Source: Actinomadura rifamycini DSM 43936
GTDB lineage: Bacteria; Actinomycetota; Actinomycetes; Streptosporangiales; Streptosporangiaceae
Direction of reading: 5' to 3'
Assembly: GCF_000425065.1 (NCBI RefSeq)
Contig: NZ_AULB01000009.1
Location: forward strand, 248,001-312,000
DNA length: 64,000 nucleotides
Shown here: piece by piece, positions 43,343 through 51,925 of the stretch
How positions within the stretch are numbered: the stretch's first letter is position 1
Layout of the letters: each line of letters opens with the position of its first letter
Notes under the pieces: model-generated
Told to the model about the DNA's origin: nothing
Databases searched by the model: none
What the model saw: only the letters and a program-made list of their open reading frames with translations
Translations under genes and position numbers: made by a program

Positions 43343-44169
43343 CAGATCCTCGGGGGGAAGAGGCCGTACGCCAGGGTGGAGATCACGTAGTTGGCCGCGA
43401 AGACGAGCATCGCGGCGATGACGGCCGCGCGGTTGACCGCGCGGCCGACGCCGCTGGCGCCGTACCCGCAGGTCATGCCCTTCCAGCAGGCCACCGCCGC
43501 GGCGATGAAGCCGAACACCCACGCCTTGAACAGGGTGATCAGCAGGTCGGAGAGCCGCAGCAGCGACGTCGCCTCGCCGAAGTACGAGCCGGGCGTCACC
43601 CCGCCCCGCACGACGTTGAAGAAGAACCCGCCGGCGACGCCCGCCAGGATGATCAGCGAGCAGAGCATCACGCCGACCGTGCTGGCCGCCCACAGCCGGG
43701 GCGTCACCAGCCGGTGGACGGGGTTGATGCCCAGGACCTCCATGGCGTCCAGCTCGTCGCGGATCCGCCGGGAGCCGATGTCGGAGGTGATGGCCGACCC
43801 GGCGGCCCCCGAGATCAGCAGGGCCGCCGCCATGGGCGCCACCTGCGTCACCAGCGCCTGCACGACGGTGGCGCCGGTGCCCGACTCCGCCCCGATCTGC
43901 CGGACGATCTGGCCGACCTGCAGCGCGATGGTGCCGCCGAGCGGCAGCGCGATCAGCATCACCGGGAGCGTCGTGACGCGGGCGACGAACCAGCACTGCT
44001 CGACGAACTCGGCGCCCCAGCGGCGGACGTCCCACGTCTTGCGGAAGCCCTCGAGGGTGATGGCGAGCAGGACGCCGGTCTGCTCCAGTGCGCCGAGGGG
44101 CCGGCCCCGGCGCGCGCGAAGGCGGGCGGTCACCATGAGAAACAGTCGCTCCTCTGTTGAGATCGACAT
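43342..44169 (-). CDS. yrbEA: MlaE/YrbE-family ABC permease A of the Mce importer
   Basis: A 275-residue MlaE permease with ISGAAGSAITSDIGSRRIRDELDAMEVLGINPVHRLVTPRLWAA, the family's conserved cytoplasmic loop, and about five membrane helices. The start is uncertain: the ATG at 44169 has only a weak CGAGA upstream, while an ATG at 44136 or GTG at 44133 would be served at a long spacing by GAGGAG inside the first codons. First gene of a nine-gene operon (yrbEAB, mceABCDEF, mas) whose promoter lies at 44232-44261. Confidence 0.9.
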   Translation of the reverse strand: MSISTEERLFLMVTARLRARRGRPLGALEQTGVLLAITLEGFRKTWDVRRWGAEFVEQCWFVARVTTLPVMLIALPLGGTIALQVGQIVRQIGAESGTGATVVQALVTQVAPMAAALLISGAAGSAITSDIGSRRIRDELDAMEVLGINPVHRLVTPRLWAASTVGVMLCSLIILAGVAGGFFFNVVRGGVTPGSYFGEATSLLRLSDLLITLFKAWVFGFIAAAVACWKGMTCGYGASGVGRAVNRAAVIAAMLVFAANYVISTLAYGLFPPRI

Positions 44170-44228
44170 TCTCGTTTTGGTGCAAGTCGTTCGCGGATAC
44201 TTGATGTGTGATTTTCAACGCAGAGAGC

Positions 44229-44261
44229 GACAGTACACTCTGGCGCGAGTAGTACTGTCAA
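44229..44261 (-). promoter_or_regulatory. Promoter and overlapping dyad operator of the mce operon
   Basis: On the minus strand TTGACA (44261-44256) and TGTACT (44237-44232) are 18 bp apart. An inverted repeat with 8-bp arms GACAGTAC/GTACTGTC (44229-44236 and 44252-44259, 15-bp spacer) covers both boxes, which indicates a repressor site. Confidence 0.6.
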
Positions 44262-44285
44262 GGGGCGCCGCGGAAGTCGGCGCCG

Positions 44286-44321
44286 AAAAAAGCCACCGCC
44301 CGGCCGGCGGCCGGGCGGTGG
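44286..44321 (-). terminator. Intrinsic terminator of the 2-oxoacid dehydrogenase operon
   Basis: A 13-bp perfect hairpin (arms start CCACCGCCC, 3-nt loop) is followed on the minus strand, after GC, by six T residues. It is one of the few classical T-tailed terminators in this GC-rich window. Confidence 0.8.
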
Positions 44322-44465
44322 GGGGTCGGCGAGGGCGACGCGGGACGCGGCCGGCGGCGCCGGGACGGGTCGCCCCCGGTAGTGGTCGGCTCAGTTCACC
44401 GGCGACGCCGGGGATCCGGCGCCCGGCCGGGGCGGCCGGCGGCCCTCGGCGCAGCCGCGGGGTCC

Positions 44466-44515
44466 GGCTCACGTCCGGGCCGCGCCGCGGGCGCGCCGCG
44501 GCCCGGACGTGAGCC
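44466..44515. terminator. Large hairpin downstream of the E2 gene
   Basis: A 19-bp perfect inverted repeat (arms start GGCTCACGTCC) with a 12-nt GC loop, about 110 nt past the E2 stop. No T-run; it may protect the 3' end or assist termination. Confidence 0.5.
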
Positions 44516-44622
44516 TTCCAGAAGCCCGCGGACCAGCGCCCGCGTGACGTGCCACATGAACCGCATCGCGCCCCCCGATCATGATCGCAATGAGAACGAT
44601 CATGGCGCGGCCGTTCATTCCG

Positions 44623-45981
44623 TCAGACGTCGGCGAGCAGGACCGCCGGGTTCTCGACGAGGTCGGCGACGTGGCGCAGGAATCCGCCAGCGGCGCCGCC
44701 GTCGCAGACCCGGTGGTCGAAGGTCAGGGACAGCTGCGCCACCCGGCGCGGCACCACCGCGTCGCCGACCACCCAGGGGCGCCGGGCGACGCGGCCGACG
44801 CCCAGCAGCCCGGCCTCCGGATGGTTGATGATCGGGGTGGAGCCGTCGACGCCGAACACCCCGTAGTTGTTGAGGGTGAACGTGCCGCCGGTGAGGTCGC
44901 CGGGCGGCAGCCGCCCGTCCCGCGCGAGGCCGGTGAGCCGGGTCAGCTCGGCGGCGAGCCCCGCCGTCGTCAGCAGGTGCGCGTCCCGGACGACGGGCAC
45001 GACGAGCCCCCGGTCGGTCTGCGCGGCGAACCCGAGGTGGACGTGCCCGTGCCGGACGATCTCGCCGCGCTCCCCGTCGACCGACGCGTTCAGCTCGGGG
45101 AAGCGCCGCAGTCCGTCCACGCAGATGCGGGCCAGCAGCGCCAGCAGCCCGATGCCGAGGTCGGGCCGCGCCTCCCGCAGCGCGTCCCGCGCCGCGAGCA
45201 GCCCGGTGGCGTCGGCGTCCACCCAGGTGGTGGCGTCCGGGATCTCCCGGCGGCTGCGGGCCGTCCGGTCGGCGACCGTCCGGCGCAGCCCGCGCAGCGG
45301 GATCCGCTCCGCCGCGAACCCGCCCGCGGCGACGGGCGGCGCCGACGCGGACGGTGCGGGCGGCGCGGGCGCGGACGGTGCGGACGCGGACGGTGCGGGC
45401 GCGGCCGCCCGGGCGGCGACGGCCCGGTCGACGTCGCGGCGCAGGATCACCCCGCGCGGCCCGGTCGGGCGGACGTCCGCGAGGTCGACGCCGTGCTCGC
45501 GGGCGATCCGGCGGACGAGCGGGGAAATCACGCGGGGCGCGTGCCGCTCGGGCGGCGCGGCGGGCGCGTCCCGGGCGTCGCGCCGGGCGCCCCGGCGGCG
45601 CCCGCCCTTCCGGGCCGTGCGGCCGGTGCCGTAGCCGATCAGGACGTTGCCGGAACCGGCCCGCTCCTCCTCCCGGTAGCGGGCCGCGTCCGGGGACTCG
45701 CCCGGGGACCCGCCGGCGTCGCCGGGCGCGTCCGCGCCGACCTCGATGAGGGGTTCGCCGACCGCGAGCACGGCGCCCGCCTCGGCGTGCAGGCGGAGCA
45801 CGGTCCCGGCGTAGGGCACCGGCACCTCCACGACTGCCTTGGCCGTCTCCACCTCCACCACGACCTGGTCGATCGCGACCGTGTCGCCGGCCGCGACCTT
45901 CCAGTCGACGATCTCGGCCTCGGTCAGCCCCTCGCCGAGGTCGGGCAGCCGGAACACCCGGCCCGTCGCGGTCGCCGTCAC
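44623..45981 (-). CDS. Dihydrolipoamide acyltransferase (E2) of a branched-chain-type 2-oxoacid dehydrogenase
   Basis: A 452-residue E2. One lipoyl domain is at the N-terminus (FRLPDLGEGLTEAEIVDW; lipoyl lysine in VETAKAVVEVP). A long flexible linker follows, then a peripheral-subunit binding domain (ISPLVRRIAREHGVDLADV), an Ala/Pro/Ser linker, and the catalytic core with DHRVCDGG near the C-terminus. It transfers the acyl group from E1 to CoA. The GTG at 45981 overlaps the E1-beta stop. No E3 gene is adjacent, so the housekeeping lipoamide dehydrogenase probably serves it. Confidence 0.92.
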   Translation of the reverse strand: MTATATGRVFRLPDLGEGLTEAEIVDWKVAAGDTVAIDQVVVEVETAKAVVEVPVPYAGTVLRLHAEAGAVLAVGEPLIEVGADAPGDAGGSPGESPDAARYREEERAGSGNVLIGYGTGRTARKGGRRRGARRDARDAPAAPPERHAPRVISPLVRRIAREHGVDLADVRPTGPRGVILRRDVDRAVAARAAAPAPSASAPSAPAPPAPSASAPPVAAGGFAAERIPLRGLRRTVADRTARSRREIPDATTWVDADATGLLAARDALREARPDLGIGLLALLARICVDGLRRFPELNASVDGERGEIVRHGHVHLGFAAQTDRGLVVPVVRDAHLLTTAGLAAELTRLTGLARDGRLPPGDLTGGTFTLNNYGVFGVDGSTPIINHPEAGLLGVGRVARRPWVVGDAVVPRRVAQLSLTFDHRVCDGGAAGGFLRHVADLVENPAVLLADV

Positions 45982-46994
45982 GACGCCTCCCGCGCGAGGT
46001 GGAGAAGGTCCGGCTCGTCGCCGAACTGCAGCCGGTCGACCGCGTCGAGGATCCGGTCGACGTCGGGCAGGTGCGCGTGCTCCAGGTGCGGCGGCGGGTA
46101 GGGGATGTCGAAGCCGGTGACGCGCAGCACGGGCGCGGCCAGCGAGTGGAAGCAGCGCTCCTGCACGCGCGCCGCGATCTCCGCGCCGACCCCCGCGAAC
46201 CCCTGCGCCTCCTGGACGACCACGCAGCGGCCCGTCCGGCGGACGGACGCCACGACGGTGTCGTCGTCGAACGGGACGATCGTCCGCAGGTCGACCACCT
46301 CGAGGTCGATGCCGTCGCGGGCAGCGGCCTCGGCGGCCTGCAGCGCCACCGGGACGGTCGGCCCGTAGGCGACGAGCGTCGCGTCGGCCCCCGCGCGCCG
46401 CACCGCCGCCCGTCCGAACCCGGCGGGGCGCCGGGCGGCGGCGGACGTCTCGTCCTTGGCCCAGTACAGCCGCTTGGGCTCCATGAAGACGACCGGGTCG
46501 GGGTCGGCGATCGCGTCGCGCAGCAGCCAGTAGGCGTCGTCGGGGGTCGCGGGGGTGACGACCTTGAGGCCGGGGGTGTGCGCGTAGTACGCCTCGCTGG
46601 AGTCGCAGTGGTGCTCGACGCCGCCGATGCCCCCCGCGTAGGGGATGCGGATCACGATCGGCAGCGACAGCAGGCCGCGGGTGCGGTTGCGGGTCTTGGC
46701 CACGTGCGAGGCGATCTGCTCGAACGCCGGGTAGGCGAACGCGTCGAACTGCATCTCCACGACCGGGCGGAACCCGCCCATCGCCATCCCGACGGCCAGG
46801 CCGACGATGCCGGCCTCGGCGAGCGGGGTGTCGAAGCACCGGTCGTCGCCGAACTCGGCGGTCAGCCCGTCGGTGATGCGGAAGACACCGCCCAGCGGGC
46901 CGACGTCCTCGCCGAAGACGAGCACCCGCTCGTCCTCGCGCAGCGCGTCCCGCAGGGCCGTGTTCAGCGCCTGCGCCATCGTCAACGCGGTCAT
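45978..46994 (-). CDS. 2-oxoacid dehydrogenase E1 component, beta subunit
   Basis: A 338-residue transketolase-like subunit with GEDVGPLGGVFRITDGL, the TPP-binding glutamate region (FDTPLAEAGIVGLAVGMA), and MEPKRLYW, a motif characteristic of branched-chain (BkdB-type) enzymes. It completes the TPP active site with the alpha subunit. It lies 1 nt downstream of the E1-alpha stop. The likely substrates are branched-chain 2-oxoacids, giving acyl-CoA starters or degradation products. Confidence 0.93.
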   Translation of the reverse strand: MTALTMAQALNTALRDALREDERVLVFGEDVGPLGGVFRITDGLTAEFGDDRCFDTPLAEAGIVGLAVGMAMGGFRPVVEMQFDAFAYPAFEQIASHVAKTRNRTRGLLSLPIVIRIPYAGGIGGVEHHCDSSEAYYAHTPGLKVVTPATPDDAYWLLRDAIADPDPVVFMEPKRLYWAKDETSAAARRPAGFGRAAVRRAGADATLVAYGPTVPVALQAAEAAARDGIDLEVVDLRTIVPFDDDTVVASVRRTGRCVVVQEAQGFAGVGAEIAARVQERCFHSLAAPVLRVTGFDIPYPPPHLEHAHLPDVDRILDAVDRLQFGDEPDLLHLAREAS

Positions 46995-46995
46995 G

Positions 46996-48102
46996 TCACT
47001 GCTCCTCGGCGGCGAGTTCGGACGCCAGCAGGTCGCGCTGCTCGCGCAGCTGCGGGGTGGGCTCGGCGAAGACGTGGTCGAACAGCTCCAGCGGGTTCGC
47101 CCGGGGGTCGGCGTTCATCCGGTCGCGCAGGCGCGCGGCGAACTCCTCGGCGGCCTCGTCCGCGGCGGCGACGTCTCCGGGGGCGAGGAGGCCGCGGCCG
47201 CGCAGGTGGGCCTCCAGCCGGGCGAGCGGATCGGCGGCCGCCCACCGCTCGACCTCCTCGGCCGTCCGGTACCGGGTGGCGTCGTCGGCGTTGGTGTGGG
47301 CGTCCATCCGGTAGGTGTGGGCCTCCACGAGGAACGGGCCGCCGCCCGCCCGCGCGTCGGCCACGGCCGCGTCCAGGACGGCGAGGACGGCGACGAGGTC
47401 GTTGCCGTCCACCTGCTCGGACCGGACGCCGTAGCCGACGCCCTTGTACGCGAGCGCGGGCGCCGCCGTCTGCTTCGCCAGCGGCACCGAGATGGCGTAC
47501 TTGTTGTTCTGCACGAAGAACACGACGGGGGCGTTCATGACGGCCGCGTAGTTGAGGGCCTCGTGGAAGTCGCCCTCGCTGGTGCCGCCGTCGCCGACGA
47601 ACGCCATCACGACGCCGCCCCCGCCCTTGCGGCGCAGCGCGTCGGCCAGCCCGACCGCGTGGACGGTCTGCGTCGCCAGCGGCGTGCACTGCGGGGCGAC
47701 CCGGACGGCGGCCGGGTCGTAGCCGCAGTGCCAGTCGCCGCGCAGCAGCGTGAGCACCTCGACGGGGTCCAGGCCGCGGGCGACCAGCGCCATCGAGTCG
47801 CGGTAGGTGGGGAAGAGCCAGTCGTCGCCGCGCAGCGCGAGGACGCCGCCGATCTGGCACGCCTCCTGGCCGCGGCTGGACGGGTAGACGGCGAGCCGCC
47901 CCTGCTTGGTGAGCGCGGTCGCCTGGGCGTCGAAGCGGCGGCCCAGGACCATGCGGCGGTACGCCTCCAGCAGCCGCCCGCCCTCCGGCGCGGTGTAGCC
48001 CGCGGGCGGCTCGGCGGCCGTGCCGTCCTCGGCGACGAAGCGGACCGGGACGGGTGAGGGAAGCAGCCGGTCGGCCCCCGGTGGATGTGCGGCCACGGTC
48101 AT
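46996..48102 (-). CDS. 2-oxoacid dehydrogenase E1 component, alpha subunit
   Basis: A 368-residue TPP-dependent subunit with the thiamine motif GDGGTSEGDFHEALNYAAVMN and NNKYAIS. Upstream are YRRMVLGRRFDAQATALTKQGRL and YPSSRGQEACQIG, and the phosphorylation-loop segment TYRMDAHTNADDATRYR follows, all typical of the branched-chain enzyme. The ATG at 48102 has GGGAG 8 nt upstream; the open frame reaches 48120 but lacks a better start. First gene of the E1-alpha, E1-beta, E2 operon, divergent from an Lrp regulator. Confidence 0.93.
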   Translation of the reverse strand: MTVAAHPPGADRLLPSPVPVRFVAEDGTAAEPPAGYTAPEGGRLLEAYRRMVLGRRFDAQATALTKQGRLAVYPSSRGQEACQIGGVLALRGDDWLFPTYRDSMALVARGLDPVEVLTLLRGDWHCGYDPAAVRVAPQCTPLATQTVHAVGLADALRRKGGGGVVMAFVGDGGTSEGDFHEALNYAAVMNAPVVFFVQNNKYAISVPLAKQTAAPALAYKGVGYGVRSEQVDGNDLVAVLAVLDAAVADARAGGGPFLVEAHTYRMDAHTNADDATRYRTAEEVERWAAADPLARLEAHLRGRGLLAPGDVAAADEAAEEFAARLRDRMNADPRANPLELFDHVFAEPTPQLREQRDLLASELAAEEQ

Positions 48103-48121
48103 GGGGTCGCTCCCTTTCACT

Positions 48122-48144
48122 GGACGCTTTTAAGGAGAGCGTCC
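48122..48144. promoter_or_regulatory. Inverted repeat in the control region between the dehydrogenase operon and lrp
   Basis: GGACGCT and AGCGTCC are separated by 9 bp, 20 bp upstream of the E1-alpha start. It is a plausible operator for the divergent Lrp/AsnC protein; untested. Confidence 0.35.
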
Positions 48145-48221
48145 GCCGTGTCGACCATCTGTTCAATACTTCGGGCACAATGAGCGACAAGTAAGTACTT
48201 GCGGGACGTATGGAGGGCCGA

Positions 48222-48734
48222 ATGTCCAGCGACGAGGGTGGTGCGGGCGGTGCGCCGGGACGAATGGCCGGCGGCCCGCTGGACGCGGTGGACCGCGCGA
48301 TCATCGCGGAGCTGCTGCGCGACGGGCGGATGTCGGTGCGGGCCCTGGCGGAGCGCGTCCACATCTCCCGCGCGAACGCGTACGCGCGGCTGACCCGGCT
48401 GACCGACGACGGGGTCATCACCGGGTTCACGGTGGAACTCGCCCCGCACAAGGCGGGCCTGGGCACCAGCGCCTACGTGTCGGTCACCATCGAGCAGAAC
48501 TCCTGGCGGGAGCTGTCGGCCCGGCTGCGGGAGGTCCCGTACGTCGAGCACTTCGCGATGGTCGGCGGCGACTACGACGTCCTCGTGCTGGTGCGGGCGC
48601 CGGACAACGCGGCGCTGCGGCACGTGGTGCTGGAGTGCATCCAGGACATCCCGGGCGTCCGCGCCACCCGCACCTGGCTGGTGTTCGACGAGGCCCGCGG
48701 CCGCGGCGCCGGCTGGGGCGCGGACGGCGGCTGA
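48222..48734 (+). CDS. Lrp/AsnC-family regulator, probably of the 2-oxoacid dehydrogenase operon
   Basis: A 170-residue regulator. An N-terminal helix-turn-helix (LDAVDRAIIAELLRDGRMSVRALAERVHISRANAYARL) is followed by a RAM ligand-binding domain (TIEQNSWRELSARL, VGGDYDVLVLVRAPD, GVRATRTWLVFDE). The ATG at 48222 is preferred over 48210 because GGAGGG lies 6 nt before it. Divergent placement from the E1/E2 genes matches the BkdR arrangement, in which the regulator senses branched-chain amino acids. Short Gly-rich tails occur at both ends. Confidence 0.92.
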   Translation: MSSDEGGAGGAPGRMAGGPLDAVDRAIIAELLRDGRMSVRALAERVHISRANAYARLTRLTDDGVITGFTVELAPHKAGLGTSAYVSVTIEQNSWRELSARLREVPYVEHFAMVGGDYDVLVLVRAPDNAALRHVVLECIQDIPGVRATRTWLVFDEARGRGAGWGADGG

Positions 48735-48767
48735 CGGCCGTCCCGCGGGCGGCCGGAGGGCACGGCT

Positions 48768-48801
48768 CCGCCCCGGCGCCGGGGATCCGGCGCCGGGGCG
48801 G
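48768..48801. terminator. Hairpin between convergent lrp and paaZ
   Basis: A 13-bp perfect inverted repeat (arms start CCGCCCCGG) with loop GGGGATCC. The same loop sequence occurs in the smaller hairpin at 44404-44423. Confidence 0.7.
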
Positions 48802-48808
48802 GCGGGGG

Positions 48809-50857
48809 TCACTCGGAGGACTGCGGCCAGGTCTTGGCGACGAGCGTGAGCACGTCGTAGGTCGCGACCGGCTCGCCGTCCCGGTTCGCCACGACGGCGT
48901 CCCAGCGGACCTCGCCGTAGTCGGCGCCGGTGCGCGGCGTGATCTGCTTGACGGTCAGCGTCACCGCGATCGAGTCGCCCGCCTTGACCGGGGTGAGGAA
49001 GCGCAGCCCGTCCACGCCGAAGTTCGCCAGGACCGGCCCGGGCGCCGGGTCGACGAACAGCCCGGCGGCGAGCGACACCACGAGGTACCCGTGGGCGACG
49101 ATGCCGCCGAACAGCGGGTTGCGGGCGGCGGCCTCCGGATCGGTGTGCGCGTAGAACGTGTCGCCGGTGAACTCCGCGAAGTGGGCGATGTCGTCGAGCG
49201 ACACCGTGCGCGGCGCGGAGGCGATGGTGTCGCCGATCCGCAGGTCGGCCAGCGATTTGCGGAACGGGTGGACGCCGGACCCGGTGCGCTCGGCGCCGGT
49301 CGTCCACGTGCCGGTGACCGCGGTGAGCAGGTCGGGCGACGCCTGCACGGCGGTGCGCTGCATGTGGCCGAGGACGCCCCGGATCCCGCCGAGCTCCTCG
49401 CCGCCGCCCGCGCGTCCCGGCCCGCCGTGGACGAGCGCGGGCAGCGGCGACCCGTGCCCGGTGGACTCCTTCGCGTCGTCGCGGTCCAGCACGAGGACCC
49501 GCCCGTGCCACGGCGCCAGGCCGCGGACGACCGTGCGCGCGACGTCGGGGTCGTGCGTGACGACGGACGCGGCGAGGCTGCCGCGGCCCCGCGCGGCCAG
49601 CTCGACCGCCGCGTCGACGCCGTCGTAGGTCAGCACGGTGCTCACCGGCCCGAACGGCTCCACGTCGTGCGGCTCCGCGGCGCCCGGACGCGCGCGCAGC
49701 AGCACCGGCGTCATGAACGCGCCGCGCTCGGGGTCGCCGTCGAGCAGCGGGCCCGCGCCCGCCGGGTCCCCGGCGACCACCTCGGCCGCCGCCCGCAGCG
49801 CTTCGACGGCCTTGCGGACCTCGGCGCGCTGCGCGAGGCTCGCCAGCGCGCCCATCCGGACGTCGGCGTTGCGCGGATCCCCGACGGTGATCTCCGCGAG
49901 CCGGGCGGCGAGCGCCTCGATGACGGGCTCGGCCATCGGCTCGGGCACCAGCACCCGGCGGATGGCGGTGCACTTCTGCCCCGCCTTGACGGTCATCTCG
50001 GTGACGACGCCCTTGACGAACAGGTCGAACTCCGGATCGTCCGGGCGGACGTCCGGCCCGAGGATCGAGCAGTTGAGGGAGTCGGCCTCGACGCCGAGCC
50101 GGACGCCGCCGTCCAGCACGTTCGGGTGGCGGCGCAGGATGCCGGCGGTGTGCGCGGAGCCGGTGAAGGCGACCGAGTCCTGGACGGTGAGCCGGTCGAG
50201 CAGCCCGTCGGGGCTCCCCGCGAGGAGCTGCAGCGCGCCCTCCGGCAGGATGCCCGACCCGATGATCTGCCGGACGGCGAGCTCGGTGACGTACGCGGTC
50301 TGGCCCGCGGGCTTGACGATCGACGGCAGCCCGGCGAGGAACGCGGGGGCGAGCTTCTCGAGCATGCCCCAGACCGGGAAGTTGAACGCGTTGATCTGCA
50401 CGGCGACGCCCGGACGGGACGCGTACACGTGCCGCCCCACGAACGTCCCGCCCCGGCCGAGGCGCTCCAGGCCGCCGTCCAGGACGATCGTGTCGTTCGG
50501 CAGCTCGCGCACGCCCTTGCTCGCGTAGCCGAACAGCGTGCCGATGCCGCCGTCGACGTCGACGGCGGTGTCCCGGGAGGTCGCGCCGGTCCGCACCGAC
50601 AGCGCGTACAGCTCCTCCTTGCGCTCGGTCAGGTGCTTGGCGAGCGCCTTCAGCAGGCCGGCTCGCTCGTGGAACGTCAGCGCGCGCAGCGCCGGCCCGC
50701 CGGTCCCGCGGGCGTACCGGACCATCTCCGCGACGTCCGGGCCGCGCCGCGCCAGCCGCGCGACCTCCTCGCCGGTCGCGGCGTCGAGCAGCGGTTCACC
50801 CTCGCCGTCCGCGCGGAACCAGCGTCCGGCGGCGTAGCTCTCCAGCAGTCGACTCAC
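48809..50857 (-). CDS. paaZ: Bifunctional oxepin-CoA hydrolase / 3-oxo-5,6-dehydrosuberyl-CoA semialdehyde dehydrogenase
   Basis: A 682-residue fusion. Residues 1-520 are an aldehyde dehydrogenase with NAFNFPVWGMLEK, catalytic Glu in LGVEADSLN and catalytic Cys in GQKCTAIRRV. Residues 540-682 are a MaoC-like (R)-hydratase domain (FAEFTGDTFYAHTDPEAA, NPLFGGIVAHGYLV) that opens the oxepin-CoA ring. This two-domain order is diagnostic for PaaZ of the phenylacetate pathway. Start GTG 50857 with AGGAG. It is divergent from paaA and shares the operator at 50922-50943. Confidence 0.94.
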   Translation of the reverse strand: MSRLLESYAAGRWFRADGEGEPLLDAATGEEVARLARRGPDVAEMVRYARGTGGPALRALTFHERAGLLKALAKHLTERKEELYALSVRTGATSRDTAVDVDGGIGTLFGYASKGVRELPNDTIVLDGGLERLGRGGTFVGRHVYASRPGVAVQINAFNFPVWGMLEKLAPAFLAGLPSIVKPAGQTAYVTELAVRQIIGSGILPEGALQLLAGSPDGLLDRLTVQDSVAFTGSAHTAGILRRHPNVLDGGVRLGVEADSLNCSILGPDVRPDDPEFDLFVKGVVTEMTVKAGQKCTAIRRVLVPEPMAEPVIEALAARLAEITVGDPRNADVRMGALASLAQRAEVRKAVEALRAAAEVVAGDPAGAGPLLDGDPERGAFMTPVLLRARPGAAEPHDVEPFGPVSTVLTYDGVDAAVELAARGRGSLAASVVTHDPDVARTVVRGLAPWHGRVLVLDRDDAKESTGHGSPLPALVHGGPGRAGGGEELGGIRGVLGHMQRTAVQASPDLLTAVTGTWTTGAERTGSGVHPFRKSLADLRIGDTIASAPRTVSLDDIAHFAEFTGDTFYAHTDPEAAARNPLFGGIVAHGYLVVSLAAGLFVDPAPGPVLANFGVDGLRFLTPVKAGDSIAVTLTVKQITPRTGADYGEVRWDAVVANRDGEPVATYDVLTLVAKTWPQSSE

Positions 50858-50921
50858 GCCTGTCTCCTCTCCGAGGCGGGCCCGCACCCCTCTTGCGCCG
50901 AGCGGCGGTCTCGTGTCACGT

Positions 50922-50943
50922 TATTACTGATCGAACGGTAAGT
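50922..50943. promoter_or_regulatory. PaaR-like operator between paaZ and paaA
   Basis: The right half CGAACGGTAAGT fits the half-site CGNNCGGTNAGT described for the TetR-type PaaR of Corynebacterium. The left half is imperfect. It lies 20 bp upstream of paaA and is 65 bp from paaZ. The TetR gene at 54802 is the likely source of the repressor. Confidence 0.5.
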
Positions 50944-50962
50944 AAATACGCCGGGAGGACCA

Positions 50963-51925
50963 GTGACGACACGGGCGGAGCCGGACGCGGCGCTCCGGGC
51001 GGCGTTCGACGCGACGATCGGGCGGGGCGACCGCATCGAGCCCCGCGACTGGATGCCGGACGCCTACCGCAGGACGCTCGTCCGGCAGATCGCCCAGCAC
51101 GCGCACTCGGAGATCATCGGCATGCAGCCCGAGGGCGCCTGGATCGGGCGGGCGCCGTCCCTGCGCCGCAAGGCGATCCTGCTGGCCAAGGTGCAGGACG
51201 AGGCCGGGCACGGGCTGTACCTGTACTCGGCCTGCGAGACCCTCGGCGTGTCCCGCGCCGAGCTCACGGACCTGCTGCTGGCGGGGAAGCAGAAGTACTC
51301 GTCGATCTTCAACTACCCGACCCCGTCCTACGCCGACGTCGGGACGATCGGGTGGCTCGTCGACGGCGCCGCGATCTGCAACCAGGTGCCGCTGTGCCGG
51401 ACGTCCTACGGCCCCTACGGGCGCGCGATGATCCGCATCTGCAAGGAGGAGTCGTTCCACCAGCGGCAGGGCTACGAGCTGCTGATGACGATGATGCGCG
51501 GGACGGACGAGCAGCGCGCCATGGTGCAGGAGTCGGTGGACCGGTTCTGGTGGCCGTCGCTGATGATGTTCGGCCCGCCGGACGCGGAGTCGCCCAACAG
51601 CGCGCGGTCGATGGCGTGGGGGGTCAAACGCAACTCCAACGACGAGCTGCGGCAGAAGTTCGTGGACATGACCGTCCCGCAGGCCGAGGCGCTCGGCGTC
51701 ACCCTGCCCGACCCGGAGCTGCGCTGGAACCCCGAGCGCGGCCACTACGACTTCGGCGAGCCCGACTGGGACGAGTTCGCGGCCGTCCTGCGCGGCGACG
51801 GGCCGTGCAACGCGCAGCGCATGGCCCACCGGCGCGCCGCCCACGAGGACGGCGCGTGGGTGCGGGAGGCGGCGACCGCGTTCGCGGAGCGGTCCGCCGA
51901 GGACGCGAGAGAGGGGGCGCGATGA
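50963..51925 (+). CDS. paaA: Phenylacetyl-CoA epoxidase, catalytic subunit
   Basis: A 320-residue di-iron oxygenase subunit. The carboxylate/histidine ligands are visible in the helices [13 protein letters not shown] and [11 protein letters not shown], and [19 protein letters not shown] is the PaaA signature. It epoxidises the ring of phenylacetyl-CoA. The GTG at 50963 follows GGGAGGAC. First gene of paaABCDE, whose members overlap or lie within 15 nt of one another. Confidence 0.96.
   Translation: MTTRAEPDAALRAAFDATIGRGDRIEPRDWMPDAYRRTLVRQIAQHAHSEIIGMQPEGAWIGRAPSLRRKAILLAKVQDEAGHGLYLYSACETLGVSRAELTDLLLAGKQKYSSIFNYPTPSYADVGTIGWLVDGAAICNQVPLCRTSYGPYGRAMIRICKEESFHQRQGYELLMTMMRGTDEQRAMVQESVDRFWWPSLMMFGPPDAESPNSARSMAWGVKRNSNDELRQKFVDMTVPQAEALGVTLPDPELRWNPERGHYDFGEPDWDEFAAVLRGDGPCNAQRMAHRRAAHEDGAWVREAATAFAERSAEDAREGAR

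Larger units (their letters stand above)
44262..44622. other. Intergenic stretch with stacked hairpins, no gene seen
   Basis: Between the mce promoter and the end of the E2 gene I find no convincing coding frame. The stretch holds a T-tailed terminator (44286-44321), a small hairpin around GGGGATCC (44404-44423) and a large hairpin (44466-44515), all downstream of the leftward dehydrogenase operon. Confidence 0.6.

Noticed and set aside
44322-44622. Possible small gene on the plus strand starting near 44382
   Set aside because: The translation is low-complexity Arg/Gly/Pro/Ala and contains strong hairpins on the DNA level; no Shine-Dalgarno.
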